Part shown: in pieces, positions 25,596 through 34,780 of the stretch
Layout: every line of letters begins with the position of its first letter
Numbering within the stretch: position 1 is the first letter of the stretch
Source: a virus
Strand: one strand, 5' to 3'
IMG/VR virus record: IMGVR_UViG_3300030114_000003
Coordinates: 79,891 to 143,890 of that record
DNA: 64,000 bases
The notes under the pieces: generated by a model
The model's input: only the letters and a program-made list of their open reading frames with translations
Told to the model about the DNA's origin: nothing
Databases searched by the model: none
Made by a program: the position numbers and the translations under genes

Positions 25596-27356
25596 TTATG
25601 CTATATCTCTTAAATCTTTAAGTTGATCTTGATATTTTGTATTATCATCATTTCTACCAGATGGATTAAATACTCTGAACTTACCTTGTACTGGTTGATA
25701 TTCTAAGAATTTGAATCTTTCAAATGCATGAACACCTGGTAATACATGATTATCAGCATTCTTGATTTCATTTGAAACGTAGAATTGATAATCGTAAACT
25801 CTATATATAATTCTATCTGTATTATTTGGATTTAGAATAACTGTTAAGTCATTACTAGCTCCTAACTTTTGAGAAGATACAAAGTTGTATACTCTGTTGT
25901 CAGATGTAGCAATAGTTCTAGTATATTCAAGACTTACTGGTCCTATACTAGATGGTGCTTGGTAGCTGTAATCAGTAGGAGTAATCTTTCTAATTACATC
26001 TGGTCTACCAAATATAGATACTGTAACGTCTTCATCATTCAAGATATATAATAAATCTGTTACAAATGTATCAAATATATCCATGAATGAAGAATATCTC
26101 CAACTTACATGATCTCTATTATATCCTTCTCTTGGTTCGAAATCAAACCAACTAACTTTTCTTTCAGACGCATTCATATTATCAAAAGAAGCATATAAAT
26201 CTTTTCTGATACTATCATCCTTAACATTTCCTAATACATCATTAATTATAGACATATACATAGATAGTTGATCTATTCCATACATAGCTTGGATATCCTT
26301 AATTTCTTCAGGAGATATTGGAATATTCATTGGGTTAGCATTTGGAATAGTGACCAATGTTTCATCATGTCTCCAACCTGCTCTACATGTTGATAGTAAA
26401 CCATTAGAAGGATCTAATTGAATTCTAATATCTACTTTCTTTATAATTCCTAATCCACTTATTAACATCATTTCATTATTAGTTAATGTACCTGAAAATA
26501 AATCGGTTGCACCTTCAACGAATTTAGTTAAATCTAAAGGTTGATTAAACCCTGTAATATTATTAGGACCATATTGAGGAGTAAATTGAATTCTCTTTTT
26601 AATCTTTTCTATTTTAGTAGCTCCAAGAGTACCTGCTTTAATAGCAGCTTCATCTGGTACTTCTATGTAAATAGCATGAATTTCGGTATCTGTATTTAGA
26701 TTGTCTCTACCTAATACACCACCACATAATTCCACTAATCTTTTACCAGGAACAAAAGTAGCAGTATTACAAGTATTTCCAGTAAATTCTAAAGTTACAA
26801 CTCTCTTAGGGTTAATTGAATTGAAAGCATCAGATAATTTATTTTGGTCTAATACTAAATCTAATTCTTTACCATCTGGAGTTATTAAATATCTATGTTG
26901 CATCTTGATTGTAAATCTAGGTTCAACTGCAACGTTAGTTTGAATTACACCTTGTCTAAATATATTTCTTAATGCAATTAATTTATGCATTGCTAATCCT
27001 GTTGTAACAATAGGGTTCACTGAATTCATTGCTGTATACTCAGTAATAGCTTCAACGTCATTTTTAAATAACTCTTTCATATCATTTTTATATTCTTGTA
27101 AAGCTCTTGCATTATATCCTCTAGTAGTACCATCATATAATTTTTGATCATAAGTACCTTCTATAAAGAAACTTTCTAAAGTATTTACTACTTTAGGATT
27201 ATTTAATGCTAATGCAGGTTGCCCAAATAAATCGACACCTTCTTGTATTTGAATTTCCTTAGCAACTTTACTAAATTGTCCTGAAATTCCTGCAAACGGA
27301 CTATTGCTATAACCATCAGATACTATTTTCTTTTTTCTTGTTCCTCCTGTAGCCAT
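25596..27356 (-). CDS. Major capsid protein
   Basis: 586 residues, no internal Cys clusters, moderate charge and many beta segments. The layout fits a T4-type/HK97-fold capsid protein of a large phage: a charged N-terminal arm (MATGGTRKKKIVSDGYSN), then AVEPRFTIKMQHRYLITPDG, a long central region, and late blocks SWRYSSFMDIFDTFVTDL and DVTVSIFGRPDVIRKITP, which resemble the capsid P-domain and the end strand. Context is strong: class B promoter motif and AGGAGG upstream, strong terminator after, and neighbours that are a metalloprotease, an acidic repeat protein and the prohead protease. I did not identify it from a fixed family motif. Confidence 0.7.
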   Translation of the reverse strand: MATGGTRKKKIVSDGYSNSPFAGISGQFSKVAKEIQIQEGVDLFGQPALALNNPKVVNTLESFFIEGTYDQKLYDGTTRGYNARALQEYKNDMKELFKNDVEAITEYTAMNSVNPIVTTGLAMHKLIALRNIFRQGVIQTNVAVEPRFTIKMQHRYLITPDGKELDLVLDQNKLSDAFNSINPKRVVTLEFTGNTCNTATFVPGKRLVELCGGVLGRDNLNTDTEIHAIYIEVPDEAAIKAGTLGATKIEKIKKRIQFTPQYGPNNITGFNQPLDLTKFVEGATDLFSGTLTNNEMMLISGLGIIKKVDIRIQLDPSNGLLSTCRAGWRHDETLVTIPNANPMNIPISPEEIKDIQAMYGIDQLSMYMSIINDVLGNVKDDSIRKDLYASFDNMNASERKVSWFDFEPREGYNRDHVSWRYSSFMDIFDTFVTDLLYILNDEDVTVSIFGRPDVIRKITPTDYSYQAPSSIGPVSLEYTRTIATSDNRVYNFVSSQKLGASNDLTVILNPNNTDRIIYRVYDYQFYVSNEIKNADNHVLPGVHAFERFKFLEYQPVQGKFRVFNPSGRNDDNTKYQDQLKDLRDIA

Positions 27357-27382
27357 TGTAATTCCTCCTTATATTCTTTAAT

Positions 27383-27399
27383 AATTTACTATATTGTTC
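27383..27399 (-). promoter_or_regulatory. Class B promoter-like motif (AACW-N6-TA)
   Basis: Minus-strand GAACAATATAGTAAATT fits AACA-N6-TA and lies 27 bases before the capsid start, close to its ribosome site. Confidence 0.5.
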
Positions 27400-27430
27400 A
27401 ATAACTCGATAATTAAAAATTAAAAAATAC

Positions 27431-28276
27431 TTACTTTTTAACATTATTTACATTTTTGTTAGTATTAAGATTATTTAATAATTTATTTACCGAATTAAGA
27501 GTAACTAAATACTCGGTGTAATTAACAGAATTTTGTACAAATGTTTTTGTATCATATGTATGAATAAGATAATCATATATAATACTTTTAAGATCTTGAA
27601 CACTTTGTATTGCGAAAGCTAAACCTTCTTCAGTTTCACTCTTTTTATTAACATCATTCAATCTCATTATTATATTACTACAATTATTATATAGTTCTAT
27701 ATATTGCTTCTTCAAATTCACATTTTGTACTTTTAATTGCTCTGGATTGAGAGTTCCTATAGATTGTTCAATTTCTTTTATTTTAGCATCTGGATCTACA
27801 GGTTGCCCATCTGTTCCATCTAAATTACCTGTATCAGATGATGTATTGTCTTCACCATTTGTTTCATCTTCTAAGTTATAGTTATTAGTATCATTATTAT
27901 CAGGAGCATTTGTATCATCTATTTCGTTATCATCTTCTGGAGTTGGATCTTTATTAGTTTCATCTTCTAAATTATAGTTGTTAGTACCATCTACTGTATC
28001 GTGTTCGGGATCATTATCTGAAGCTGGAACATTATTATCATCAATAGGAGGATTACCCCCATTATCATCTTCTGGATTTGTATTGGTTTCATCTTCTAAG
28101 TTATAATTATTTGAACCGTCGGCTATATCATGTTGCCCTTCAGGATCATTATTAGTTTCATCATCTAGATTATAATTACTATCATCATCATTATTTGATT
28201 GACCATCATTTAAATCTTCATCTTCACCATTTCCTGTTGTTCTCTTTACTTCTAATAGATTCATAAGATATCCCAT
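27431..28276 (-). CDS. Acidic repeat protein, possible prohead scaffold
   Basis: 281 residues. Residues 15-165 are extremely acidic and built from at least four copies of NYNL[ED]DETN, spaced about 28-40 residues apart and joined by DNDPE- and GxDN-rich linkers. Residues 165-281 form a helical, coiled-coil-like domain (KIKEIEQSIGTLNPEQLKVQ). A disordered acidic region next to a helical domain, encoded directly upstream of the capsid gene, fits a scaffold or core protein, but no known scaffold family is recognised. Repeat number may vary between strains because the units are similar at DNA level. Ribosome site GGAG is about ten bases before ATG. Confidence 0.55.
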   Translation of the reverse strand: MGYLMNLLEVKRTTGNGEDEDLNDGQSNNDDDSNYNLDDETNNDPEGQHDIADGSNNYNLEDETNTNPEDDNGGNPPIDDNNVPASDNDPEHDTVDGTNNYNLEDETNKDPTPEDDNEIDDTNAPDNNDTNNYNLEDETNGEDNTSSDTGNLDGTDGQPVDPDAKIKEIEQSIGTLNPEQLKVQNVNLKKQYIELYNNCSNIIMRLNDVNKKSETEEGLAFAIQSVQDLKSIIYDYLIHTYDTKTFVQNSVNYTEYLVTLNSVNKLLNNLNTNKNVNNVKK

Positions 28277-28295
28277 TTATTTTAATCTCCTTTCA

Positions 28296-30314
28296 TTAAT
28301 CTTTGTGTTTAGCTACATAATAATTTTTTGCAGAACCATGATAAACAATTCTTTGTCTTTCTTGTTTTAATCTTTTTTGTATTCTTAATAATTGCTCTAG
28401 AGATTTCATATCATTAGAATTTTCTGCTAATGATATTTTCTTTTCAACCAATTCCAATTGGACATCTATTTCTTCCAATATATTTCTACGTTCTTTATCT
28501 GTAGCAGATTTAGATAACGCTATACCCCCTACAAATCCTATTATTCCTAATAATGGAGTAACAGCAATTGCAACTAAATATGAACCCAATACTAATTTAA
28601 GTAGAGATGATAATGAAGGTAGTATTGTACCCTTAATTACAGCCTCTCTATTTTGATTAGTATTCTTATTCTCTAAATCAGATTTCATTTTATCAAAAGT
28701 GGTATCTATTCTATTTGATATCATTTTTTCTTTATCAGTCAGACTTTGAACTTTATTCTTAGCATTTATAGCTAATAATTTAGCCTTTGCTGTTATAGTA
28801 TTTTCAGATAATATATCATAAATATTGTTATAATAGATCATCTCTTCTAGGATATCAACATCATCTTTATTTACATCTAGTTTAGGCTTTCTTTTATATT
28901 TAGATATATTATTTATTAATGACCCAGATATATTTGGATTCTGTAAATTTCTAAAGATTGTATCGAAATCAAAAAGACTAGAACTTGCAACAGCCGATTC
29001 AGATAATGAATTAAATAATATATTTATATCCCTAGAGTCATCTATTTTATAAATATAATTATATAGTTTATCTTGTATATCAGAATTTTTACAATAAGAT
29101 TCTACTGTCTCGCACAATGTAATAAATTCTGCTTGTAATCTAATAGGATCATTTTCAGCAGATTCACTCATCATTCTATATTCATTTTCTTTATCTGTAT
29201 ATAATGTATCTCTATATATCTCTAGTTTTTCTATACTATTATCATACTCTTTATCTAATTGATCATACTTTTTAACAGTTGCAGCATTACTAACAGAGTA
29301 TTTTTTACTTTCTATTTTGGTTTTTTCTCTTTTATAATACTTTATACTCTTTTCTATATCAACTCTATTTAATTTTAAACTTATTATATGATCAGCAATT
29401 CCTACTATAATCCCTAAAGGTAGACTATATGAAGCTATTATTAATACTAAAGCCAATCTTACACAACCCAAAAGATTAGGTAAGTCTTCAATTATATTTT
29501 GACCAGAATCTATATAAGCTTTATGTATTGTTTTTTCTAAAGCCTCTTTAGTAATAGGACCATCATGTCTCATGTCTTTAAATTTTTGTTTTATTTTATT
29601 AATATTTTTTCCTTCTAGTATAGAATCAATTAAAATATTATCTAATTCAATAGAAGCTTCCCTTAATACTTTATCTACATTCTCTTTTTTATATTCTTTA
29701 GAAGAAATGAAGTATTCATATACCAATTCAACTAATTCTTTTTTATCATATTCTTTTTTTAAAGCATCCATATTATATATTATATTTTCTAATGCAACAC
29801 TTAGTTTAGTTTCATATTTCATTTTATAAGAATCGATTACATCACAAGATTCAACAACTATTGTTTCCAAATCATTATTTAAAAAATAGTTTTCAAATAT
29901 AAAGTCGAATTTAGAATATTCTACTAATTTTTCTTGATTATTTATTATACGATCGCATTCTATAAGAAGATTAACTTTATCCTTTATTAAAGGATTATTA
30001 ATTTTATTTGCAACCTCGTAAAATGAATTTTTATACTTCTTTATTTTTTGTATATTAGGTAATGTCCTTATTAAAGAATCTCCTATCTCTTTTTGTTCTT
30101 GTATTGAAATTTGAGACTTTATAATTATATTACATATACTTTCTAATAAATTATTAGAATTGATTTGATCGGTTGTTATTTTTGATATTGTCTTTCCTAG
30201 ATTAGAATTATTATATAGATTATAATTTATCATTGACATATCCATCTCTTCATTGATAATAGATTTAGTTTTTAGGTTATATATTCGGCTTTGTATATCA
30301 TCATATTTAGCCAT
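28296..30314 (-). CDS. Virion-type protein with two hydrophobic hairpin modules
   Basis: 672 residues, start at 30314 (MAKYDDIQ) behind AAAGGGGA. Two modules look duplicated. Near 275-310, VRLALVLIIASYSLPLGIIVGIADHIIS is followed by a basic coiled coil; near 575-610, LLKLVLGSYLVAIAVTPLLGIIGFVGGIAL is followed by a coiled coil of similar length. Each hydrophobic stretch has a central Pro-Leu-Gly-Ile, so it would form a helical hairpin in a membrane or buried core. The rest is helical and charged. A structural or ejected protein is likely from its place in the capsid cluster; no family recognised. A class B motif lies upstream. Confidence 0.55.
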   Translation of the reverse strand: MAKYDDIQSRIYNLKTKSIINEEMDMSMINYNLYNNSNLGKTISKITTDQINSNNLLESICNIIIKSQISIQEQKEIGDSLIRTLPNIQKIKKYKNSFYEVANKINNPLIKDKVNLLIECDRIINNQEKLVEYSKFDFIFENYFLNNDLETIVVESCDVIDSYKMKYETKLSVALENIIYNMDALKKEYDKKELVELVYEYFISSKEYKKENVDKVLREASIELDNILIDSILEGKNINKIKQKFKDMRHDGPITKEALEKTIHKAYIDSGQNIIEDLPNLLGCVRLALVLIIASYSLPLGIIVGIADHIISLKLNRVDIEKSIKYYKREKTKIESKKYSVSNAATVKKYDQLDKEYDNSIEKLEIYRDTLYTDKENEYRMMSESAENDPIRLQAEFITLCETVESYCKNSDIQDKLYNYIYKIDDSRDINILFNSLSESAVASSSLFDFDTIFRNLQNPNISGSLINNISKYKRKPKLDVNKDDVDILEEMIYYNNIYDILSENTITAKAKLLAINAKNKVQSLTDKEKMISNRIDTTFDKMKSDLENKNTNQNREAVIKGTILPSLSSLLKLVLGSYLVAIAVTPLLGIIGFVGGIALSKSATDKERRNILEEIDVQLELVEKKISLAENSNDMKSLEQLLRIQKRLKQERQRIVYHGSAKNYYVAKHKD

Positions 30315-30338
30315 TAAATCATCCCCTTTCAAAGTTTA

Positions 30339-30353
30339 TATTATTATATAGTT
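30339..30353 (-). promoter_or_regulatory. Class B promoter-like motif (AACW-N6-TA)
   Basis: Minus-strand AACTATATAATAATA fits AACT-N6-TA, 25 bases before the start at 30314. It lies in a divergent intergenic region with the prohead protease gene. Confidence 0.4.
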
Positions 30354-30386
30354 CCCTATATAGATACCTAACGATTTTAGATATTG

Positions 30387-30399
30387 AACTATAATAATA
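30387..30399 (+). promoter_or_regulatory. Class B-like promoter motif, spacing 7
   Basis: AACTATAATAATA matches the class B pattern only if the spacer is seven rather than six bases. It lies about 28 bases before the prohead protease start. Confidence 0.3.
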
Positions 30400-30426
30400 A
30401 GAATATATAAAGGAGGATTATTATTT

Positions 30427-31296
30427 ATGGGTATGACTTATAATAATTATGATAAGAAAATAGGGTATGTTATTATAGAAACTGCTACATGTATGCATGA
30501 GACAGAAATGAAGATAGTTGATAATGATGGTAGAAGAGTAACTGCTGAAGTTATATTACAAGATATGAATATACAAAATAGAAACAAAAGATTCTATTCA
30601 GATAAGGAAATGAAACCAGCTTTAAAAGCTGATAGATTGACTGAATTAGTAGCAACTGGAAACTTATATGGAGAAGAAGGTCATCCAATGTCTAAAGAAA
30701 TTTCTAGACAGCAAATTATAGAACCATCTTTAAGATGTAATAAAATAGTTAAGTTTTGGGTGGACGGTAATGATATCAAAGCTCATATAAAAGGTTCGAA
30801 TAATTCTTACGGTGAAGCATTTAATTTAGATTTAATGGATGGAGATAAACCATCTTTTTCGTTAAGAGCATTAGGTACTGTCAATCAAACTTCAAGAGGG
30901 GCTGAAGTAGAAAATATAACTATTATTACTTGGGATAGAGTTATATACCCTTCACATAAGAGAGCCTATACCACCTCTATTGTTGGTGTAACAGAAAATG
31001 CTTTATTGGCTCATGGTAAAGAGAATATTGGAAATAAATTTGTAGTACAAGAAAATGATGCTGGTATATTAATTCCAGTTACAAATAATCAAATAATAGA
31101 ATATATAAAACAAGAATCTGCTAATCTTTATTTCTTCAAAGAATCATTTGATTTATTAAATAATTCTTATACAATGTTAGAAGGTGGCAGACAAATACAA
31201 GTTTGTAGTAAAGATGGAGATACATTCATAGTAAATATTGAACAACACATTCAAAATCAATTAATGAATTATTCTGAAAAAATATATTTAGGGTAG
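30427..31296 (+). CDS. Prohead core protease, T4 gp21-like
   Basis: 289 residues. It cleaves capsid and core proteins during head maturation in T4-type phages. Seen in order: ILQDMNIQNRNKRFYSD near 40, a common N-terminal block; LYGEEGHPMSKEISR near 78-90, with the candidate catalytic His; IKAHIKGSNNSYGEAF near 118; and DKPSFSLRALGTV near 138-150, with the serine of the S-x-R-x-G block; then WDRVIYPSHKRAYTTSIVG near 178. The order matches gp21-like serine proteases. Upstream of a probable neck gene and opposite the capsid cluster. A second, truncated relative is at 47831-48484. Confidence 0.8.
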   Translation: MGMTYNNYDKKIGYVIIETATCMHETEMKIVDNDGRRVTAEVILQDMNIQNRNKRFYSDKEMKPALKADRLTELVATGNLYGEEGHPMSKEISRQQIIEPSLRCNKIVKFWVDGNDIKAHIKGSNNSYGEAFNLDLMDGDKPSFSLRALGTVNQTSRGAEVENITIITWDRVIYPSHKRAYTTSIVGVTENALLAHGKENIGNKFVVQENDAGILIPVTNNQIIEYIKQESANLYFFKESFDLLNNSYTMLEGGRQIQVCSKDGDTFIVNIEQHIQNQLMNYSEKIYLG

Positions 31297-31310
31297 AAGA
31301 GGTGATACTT

Positions 31311-32105
31311 ATGGCAATGTCAAATAATATGACTAATCTTATTAATTTAATAGAGTTAAGATTAGGAACTGAACCCTTGAATTTACCAGAAGAAATAGCA
31401 AAAAATAAATGGGGGGAATGGATAAGTAATTATACGTTAAGATCATTTTCAAGATTCTTTGGTAATAGAATCCCTTATACTTTTGATACTTCTAGAATGA
31501 GCCAAGATAGAGAAGGTTTTTATCTTATAGATGAGAATATAGTTCCAGGTAATATAGAAATACTTGGTGTACAAGATATCCCTTGGGATGATCCTTATGC
31601 ATTTGGTGTAGAAAATCCAGGATGGTATGATGTAGGATCATCTCCTTATGGATTTTTTAATAATAATTTAAATTATTCTTTTGATCAAATTGCAGCTATT
31701 CAAGGTTCTGCTGATAGACAATCTTTATTTAGTAGTGGAATATATATCGATTTCAAACCACCTAATAAGATTAAATTACAAACTGTATCTGGAGAATATA
31801 TGAATAAAACAAATATAAAAACATTTAAGGTTAATTTAATGATAAAACATTCAGATAATTTATTGACAATAGAGCCAACTAAAATGGAAAGTTTTGAAGA
31901 GTTTGCTATAGTTGATATAGCTACTTTTTTATACAACTATTTAAAATATTTTGATGGTTTAGAAACAGTATTTGTGAATACAAATCTTAGAATAGATGAT
32001 TTACAAACTGTTGCTCAAAGAAGACCAGATTTAATTCAAGAATTTAAAGATTCTTTTGTTGGAGCTGATAACTATAACCAACCAATTATGTATACAATGA
32101 ATTGA
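31311..32105 (+). CDS. Putative neck/head-completion virion protein
   Basis: 264 residues, start ATG at 31311 nine bases after GAGGTGA; the GTG at 31302 lies inside the ribosome site. The N-terminal helix LINLIELRLGTEPLNLPE leads into WISNYTLRSFSRFFGNRIPY, a pattern typical of connector proteins of large phages, followed by acidic, Tyr/Gly-rich strands (GGx-PYGFFNNNLNY region) and a C-terminal helical arm. It is co-transcribed with the prohead protease and stops at a bidirectional terminator. The assignment rests on context and general layout. Confidence 0.45.
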   Translation: MAMSNNMTNLINLIELRLGTEPLNLPEEIAKNKWGEWISNYTLRSFSRFFGNRIPYTFDTSRMSQDREGFYLIDENIVPGNIEILGVQDIPWDDPYAFGVENPGWYDVGSSPYGFFNNNLNYSFDQIAAIQGSADRQSLFSSGIYIDFKPPNKIKLQTVSGEYMNKTNIKTFKVNLMIKHSDNLLTIEPTKMESFEEFAIVDIATFLYNYLKYFDGLETVFVNTNLRIDDLQTVAQRRPDLIQEFKDSFVGADNYNQPIMYTMN

Positions 32106-32111
32106 CGTAAA

Positions 32112-32139
32112 ATACAGAGTGGCTTGTACCACTCTGTAT
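32112..32139. terminator. Bidirectional terminator
   Basis: Eleven-base-pair stem ATACAGAGTGG/CCACTCTGTAT with T-rich flanks on both sides, placed between convergent genes ending at 32105 and 32150. Confidence 0.85.
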
Positions 32140-32149
32140 ATTTTATGTA

Positions 32150-32470
32150 TTAATATCCGTATCTTTCTAATAATATTATGAATAGTTTTCTATTAGTAAG
32201 ATTACCTTCATAACCAAACTTAATGATCTTATCTTCAGCTGTTACACCTTTTACTGCCTTGTATATATCTCTTTTTACAATCTTAGGTTCAGTTCCAGTA
32301 ATATCAAATAAATAATTGTAAATATGTGTTGTAACTATATCTATATGTAATATCTTTTTATCTATACAATATTTAACCCCTTTTATTATAAAATCAGTGG
32401 TTAATTTTTCCAATTTTAAACTCGACAAGAATTCTCTTAAATCTTTTTGTGTAAATTTTACTATTTCCAT
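32150..32470 (-). CDS. Spo0A C-terminal-like DNA-binding protein
   Basis: 106 residues, start ATG at 32470 (MEIVKFTQKDL) behind GAGAGGG. Residues about 26-75 resemble the Spo0A effector domain: IKGVKYCIDKKILHIDIV, then a helix ending in LFDITGTEPKIVKRDIYKAVKG, which parallels Spo0A IKGYxYLREAI ... LYPxIAKxxxTTPSRVERAIRHAIE. In Spo0A the second helix-turn-helix reads specific DNA. Firmicute phages carry several stand-alone copies of this domain, though their role is not established. No receiver domain is present. Likely a small transcription regulator, given the match to the recognition helix. Confidence 0.45.
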   Translation of the reverse strand: MEIVKFTQKDLREFLSSLKLEKLTTDFIIKGVKYCIDKKILHIDIVTTHIYNYLFDITGTEPKIVKRDIYKAVKGVTAEDKIIKFGYEGNLTNRKLFIILLERYGY

Positions 32471-32501
32471 AAACAATAACCCTCTCTCACAATTTATTTG
32501 T

Positions 32502-33239
32502 TTACATTTGGTCTATAGTATCAAATATATCTCTTTTTCTTTTCAATACTAAATCACTTCCTCCCTTAACTGAAACTCCTCCATCTGAAACATCTTCCAT
32601 ATTTTCTCTCTCTGAATTATAATTATAAGATGTTAAATTTGTTCCTAATTCTGGACGTTGAAAAAAGTTCAGCATATTTTGTGCTAATTGGAATAAATAC
32701 ATTGAATTTATATTATATACAAAGGCATTAAGTCTTGTATAAGATATATCTGTATAACTATAATCTGAACCATAAGACATTCTAACAGCTGGACTGTATG
32801 TATCATCTACATTATGTATTATTATTGGAGTGAATACTAAATTTTTATTCATTGAAATAATAGCTACTATTGGTTCCCACCCTTGCATAATGATTAATCT
32901 ATTATCCTTTGATGCAAATATTTGTTTTTCTATAAACCAATTATCCATCAAAGATTTTAATGCAAATCTTAATCCCAACATATTTTCATCTCTTATCATT
33001 AAGAAATCTTTTTCTTCGCTATATCTTTCAATAGATAAAAAATAATCGAAGTTTCTACTTATATTACATAATGTACTTTTATCTATATACTTATTAGTTT
33101 TATAAGAATATTCTTTATAGTAATGATTTCTATATCCACCCTTATTTTTCTTTGCTAAAGTAACATTCATTTTTAAAACAGTATTATATCCCAAATCCAT
33201 TACTCTATCTGAAATTTTTTCATAGTCCATATAATTCAT
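32502..33239 (-). CDS. Hypothetical protein, 245 aa
   Basis: Beta-rich protein with many Tyr and Ser residues (GYNTVLKMNVTLAKKNKGGYRN) and a final disordered stretch of Gly/Ser/Asp then KRKRDIF. It contains LMIRDENM near residue 85, only loosely like the FM-x-R motif. No family recognised. A class B-like motif at 33260 suggests late expression with virion genes. First gene of a two-gene unit with the Spo0A-C-like gene. Confidence 0.6.
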   Translation of the reverse strand: MNYMDYEKISDRVMDLGYNTVLKMNVTLAKKNKGGYRNHYYKEYSYKTNKYIDKSTLCNISRNFDYFLSIERYSEEKDFLMIRDENMLGLRFALKSLMDNWFIEKQIFASKDNRLIIMQGWEPIVAIISMNKNLVFTPIIIHNVDDTYSPAVRMSYGSDYSYTDISYTRLNAFVYNINSMYLFQLAQNMLNFFQRPELGTNLTSYNYNSERENMEDVSDGGVSVKGGSDLVLKRKRDIFDTIDQM

Positions 33240-33259
33240 CTATATTAACACCTCTCTTA

Positions 33260-33273
33260 TATACTTAAAGGTT
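33260..33273 (-). promoter_or_regulatory. Class B promoter-like motif, AACC variant
   Basis: Minus-strand AACCTTTAAGTATA fits AAC-N7-TA, with C in place of A/T at the fourth position. It lies about 21 bases before the 245-residue gene. Confidence 0.35.
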
Positions 33274-33299
33274 AAACTCTATATAAAAAATAAAAAAGA

Positions 33300-33321
33300 A
33301 AAGGGAACAATTGTTCCCTTT
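33300..33321 (-). terminator. Rho-independent terminator
   Basis: AAAGGGAACAATTGTTCCCTTT, an 11-base self-complementary hairpin, followed on the minus strand by a T-rich tract. It ends the 448-residue gene. Confidence 0.75.
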
Positions 33322-33324
33322 ATT

Positions 33325-34671
33325 TTATTTAGTTTCTTCTTGTATTATAATAGGAATATTTCCACCTACAACATAACCACTCTCACCCTCAGTATCATTA
33401 TCAACACTCGATTCTGTGAGTGTTTGGAATGTTAAAGGTAATTCTATTTGTTGATTTACAATACTATTAGAAACATCAATAGATTGAGCTACTTCTTTTT
33501 CTTCTGTTATTTGTTTAAGTATTTGTAAATCTGCTTCTGGATTATCTGAAGATTTTTGAACATCTTCTGATATCAATTTTAAGATATTATCTTTAGCAAA
33601 CAAATCACTTTCAAATATACCTGAAAGTATTAGATATATTTCTATCTTCTTATCTTCATCAACTATATCAGCTAATAATTCTTCTAATAAAACTGGTATT
33701 TGTGTAGCTATAGTTGATTTAATTTTATCAAAATTCTTTATTAAATTACCAGTCATAATTAGATATTCAGATTTATCAAATTGTGTTTGTAAACCCACAA
33801 CAAAATCAACTAATTCTAAATCTTCATTAACTAATGCAATTAAAGAATCATAAACTAAGTCTTTTTTAGTTTCTAACCCTTCAAGTAATAATCCTATTAA
33901 TTCATTTAATGTTGTATATAATGATGATTTAGTATTATTAATCATCTTAAAAGCATTTCCCATGACAGCAACCATTTGCCATTGCTTTAATTTTAATGAA
34001 TTGTATTTATTTAATAAATCTTCAGATAAACTATTAAATTTAGATTTAGTATCAATTACAAATTCTTTAATTTGTTCTTTAGTAATTTCTTCTTCGATAT
34101 CTTTTTTATTAACTTCAACATCTATTGGTTTATTATTTTCAAAATTAATATCAATTACATTATTCTCCATTTTAACTTCTTTTTCTTCTTTAGGAACTTC
34201 CATATCTATTTGACCTTTAATAGATTTTTGTTCTTTAACTTTAACAGTTTTAGATAAATCAAAATAATCTTCTAATTTCTTTCCATCAGATGATAAACCA
34301 TTAGTAAATTCATTTAATCCTTTAACCATAGTATCATAGAATTTATCTGATGGTTCTAATGATTTAATCCAAGCTAAGTAATCAGCAAATAGTTTTTCCA
34401 TGTTAGATGCTAATATAATTTGATATCCTATATTCATTCTATTGTGATACATTGCTTGCATAATAATAGAGAACCCTTCTTTGATTTCTTTAGCATGATT
34501 TAATTCGGATTGAATCTTTCCTAATTTTAAATCTAATAAATCTTGAAAATTATTCATATCTTTATTATAATTTTCTTTTCCTCTGTTTACTATAACTGAT
34601 CTAGTCTTTCTTACAATTTCAAATTTAGTATCAACGTTTATTAAGTCTTTTTCGTTTATTAGTATTTCCAT
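33325..34671 (-). CDS. Hypothetical helical protein, 448 aa
   Basis: Highly helical, charged protein (MEILINEKDLINVDTKFEIV) with an acidic, Glu/Lys-rich region around 160-200 containing EEEITKEQIKEF and a Pro/Val-rich C terminus (VVGGNIPIIIQEETK). Repeated Leu spacing suggests long helices rather than catalysis. No family recognised. Likely an isolated transcription unit between a class A motif at 34713 and a terminator at 33300. Confidence 0.6.
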   Translation of the reverse strand: MEILINEKDLINVDTKFEIVRKTRSVIVNRGKENYNKDMNNFQDLLDLKLGKIQSELNHAKEIKEGFSIIMQAMYHNRMNIGYQIILASNMEKLFADYLAWIKSLEPSDKFYDTMVKGLNEFTNGLSSDGKKLEDYFDLSKTVKVKEQKSIKGQIDMEVPKEEKEVKMENNVIDINFENNKPIDVEVNKKDIEEEITKEQIKEFVIDTKSKFNSLSEDLLNKYNSLKLKQWQMVAVMGNAFKMINNTKSSLYTTLNELIGLLLEGLETKKDLVYDSLIALVNEDLELVDFVVGLQTQFDKSEYLIMTGNLIKNFDKIKSTIATQIPVLLEELLADIVDEDKKIEIYLILSGIFESDLFAKDNILKLISEDVQKSSDNPEADLQILKQITEEKEVAQSIDVSNSIVNQQIELPLTFQTLTESSVDNDTEGESGYVVGGNIPIIIQEETK

Positions 34672-34712
34672 ATTAATACACTCCTTTAAATTTAAATATT
34701 ATTATATTTATT

Positions 34713-34737
34713 CAAGTATATAATATACAATTATAAT
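34713..34737 (-). promoter_or_regulatory. Class A promoter-like motif
   Basis: Minus-strand TTATAATTGTATATTATA then TACTTGAA, a near-perfect consensus copy, 42 bases before the 448-residue gene. Confidence 0.55.
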
Positions 34738-34758
34738 ATATGACTTTTACATAAAACA

Positions 34759-34780
34759 GAAGGAGAATAATTCTCCTTCT
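34759..34780 (-). terminator. Rho-independent terminator
   Basis: AGAAGGAGAA-TA-TTCTCCTTCT followed on the minus strand by GTTTTATGT, just past the helicase stop. Confidence 0.7.

Noticed and set aside
32980-33010. LMIRDENM in the 245-residue protein as another FM-x-R tag
   Set aside because: Phe and Met are not adjacent as in the tag (FLMIRDE), and the context is internal to a beta-rich domain. Kept out of the tag list.
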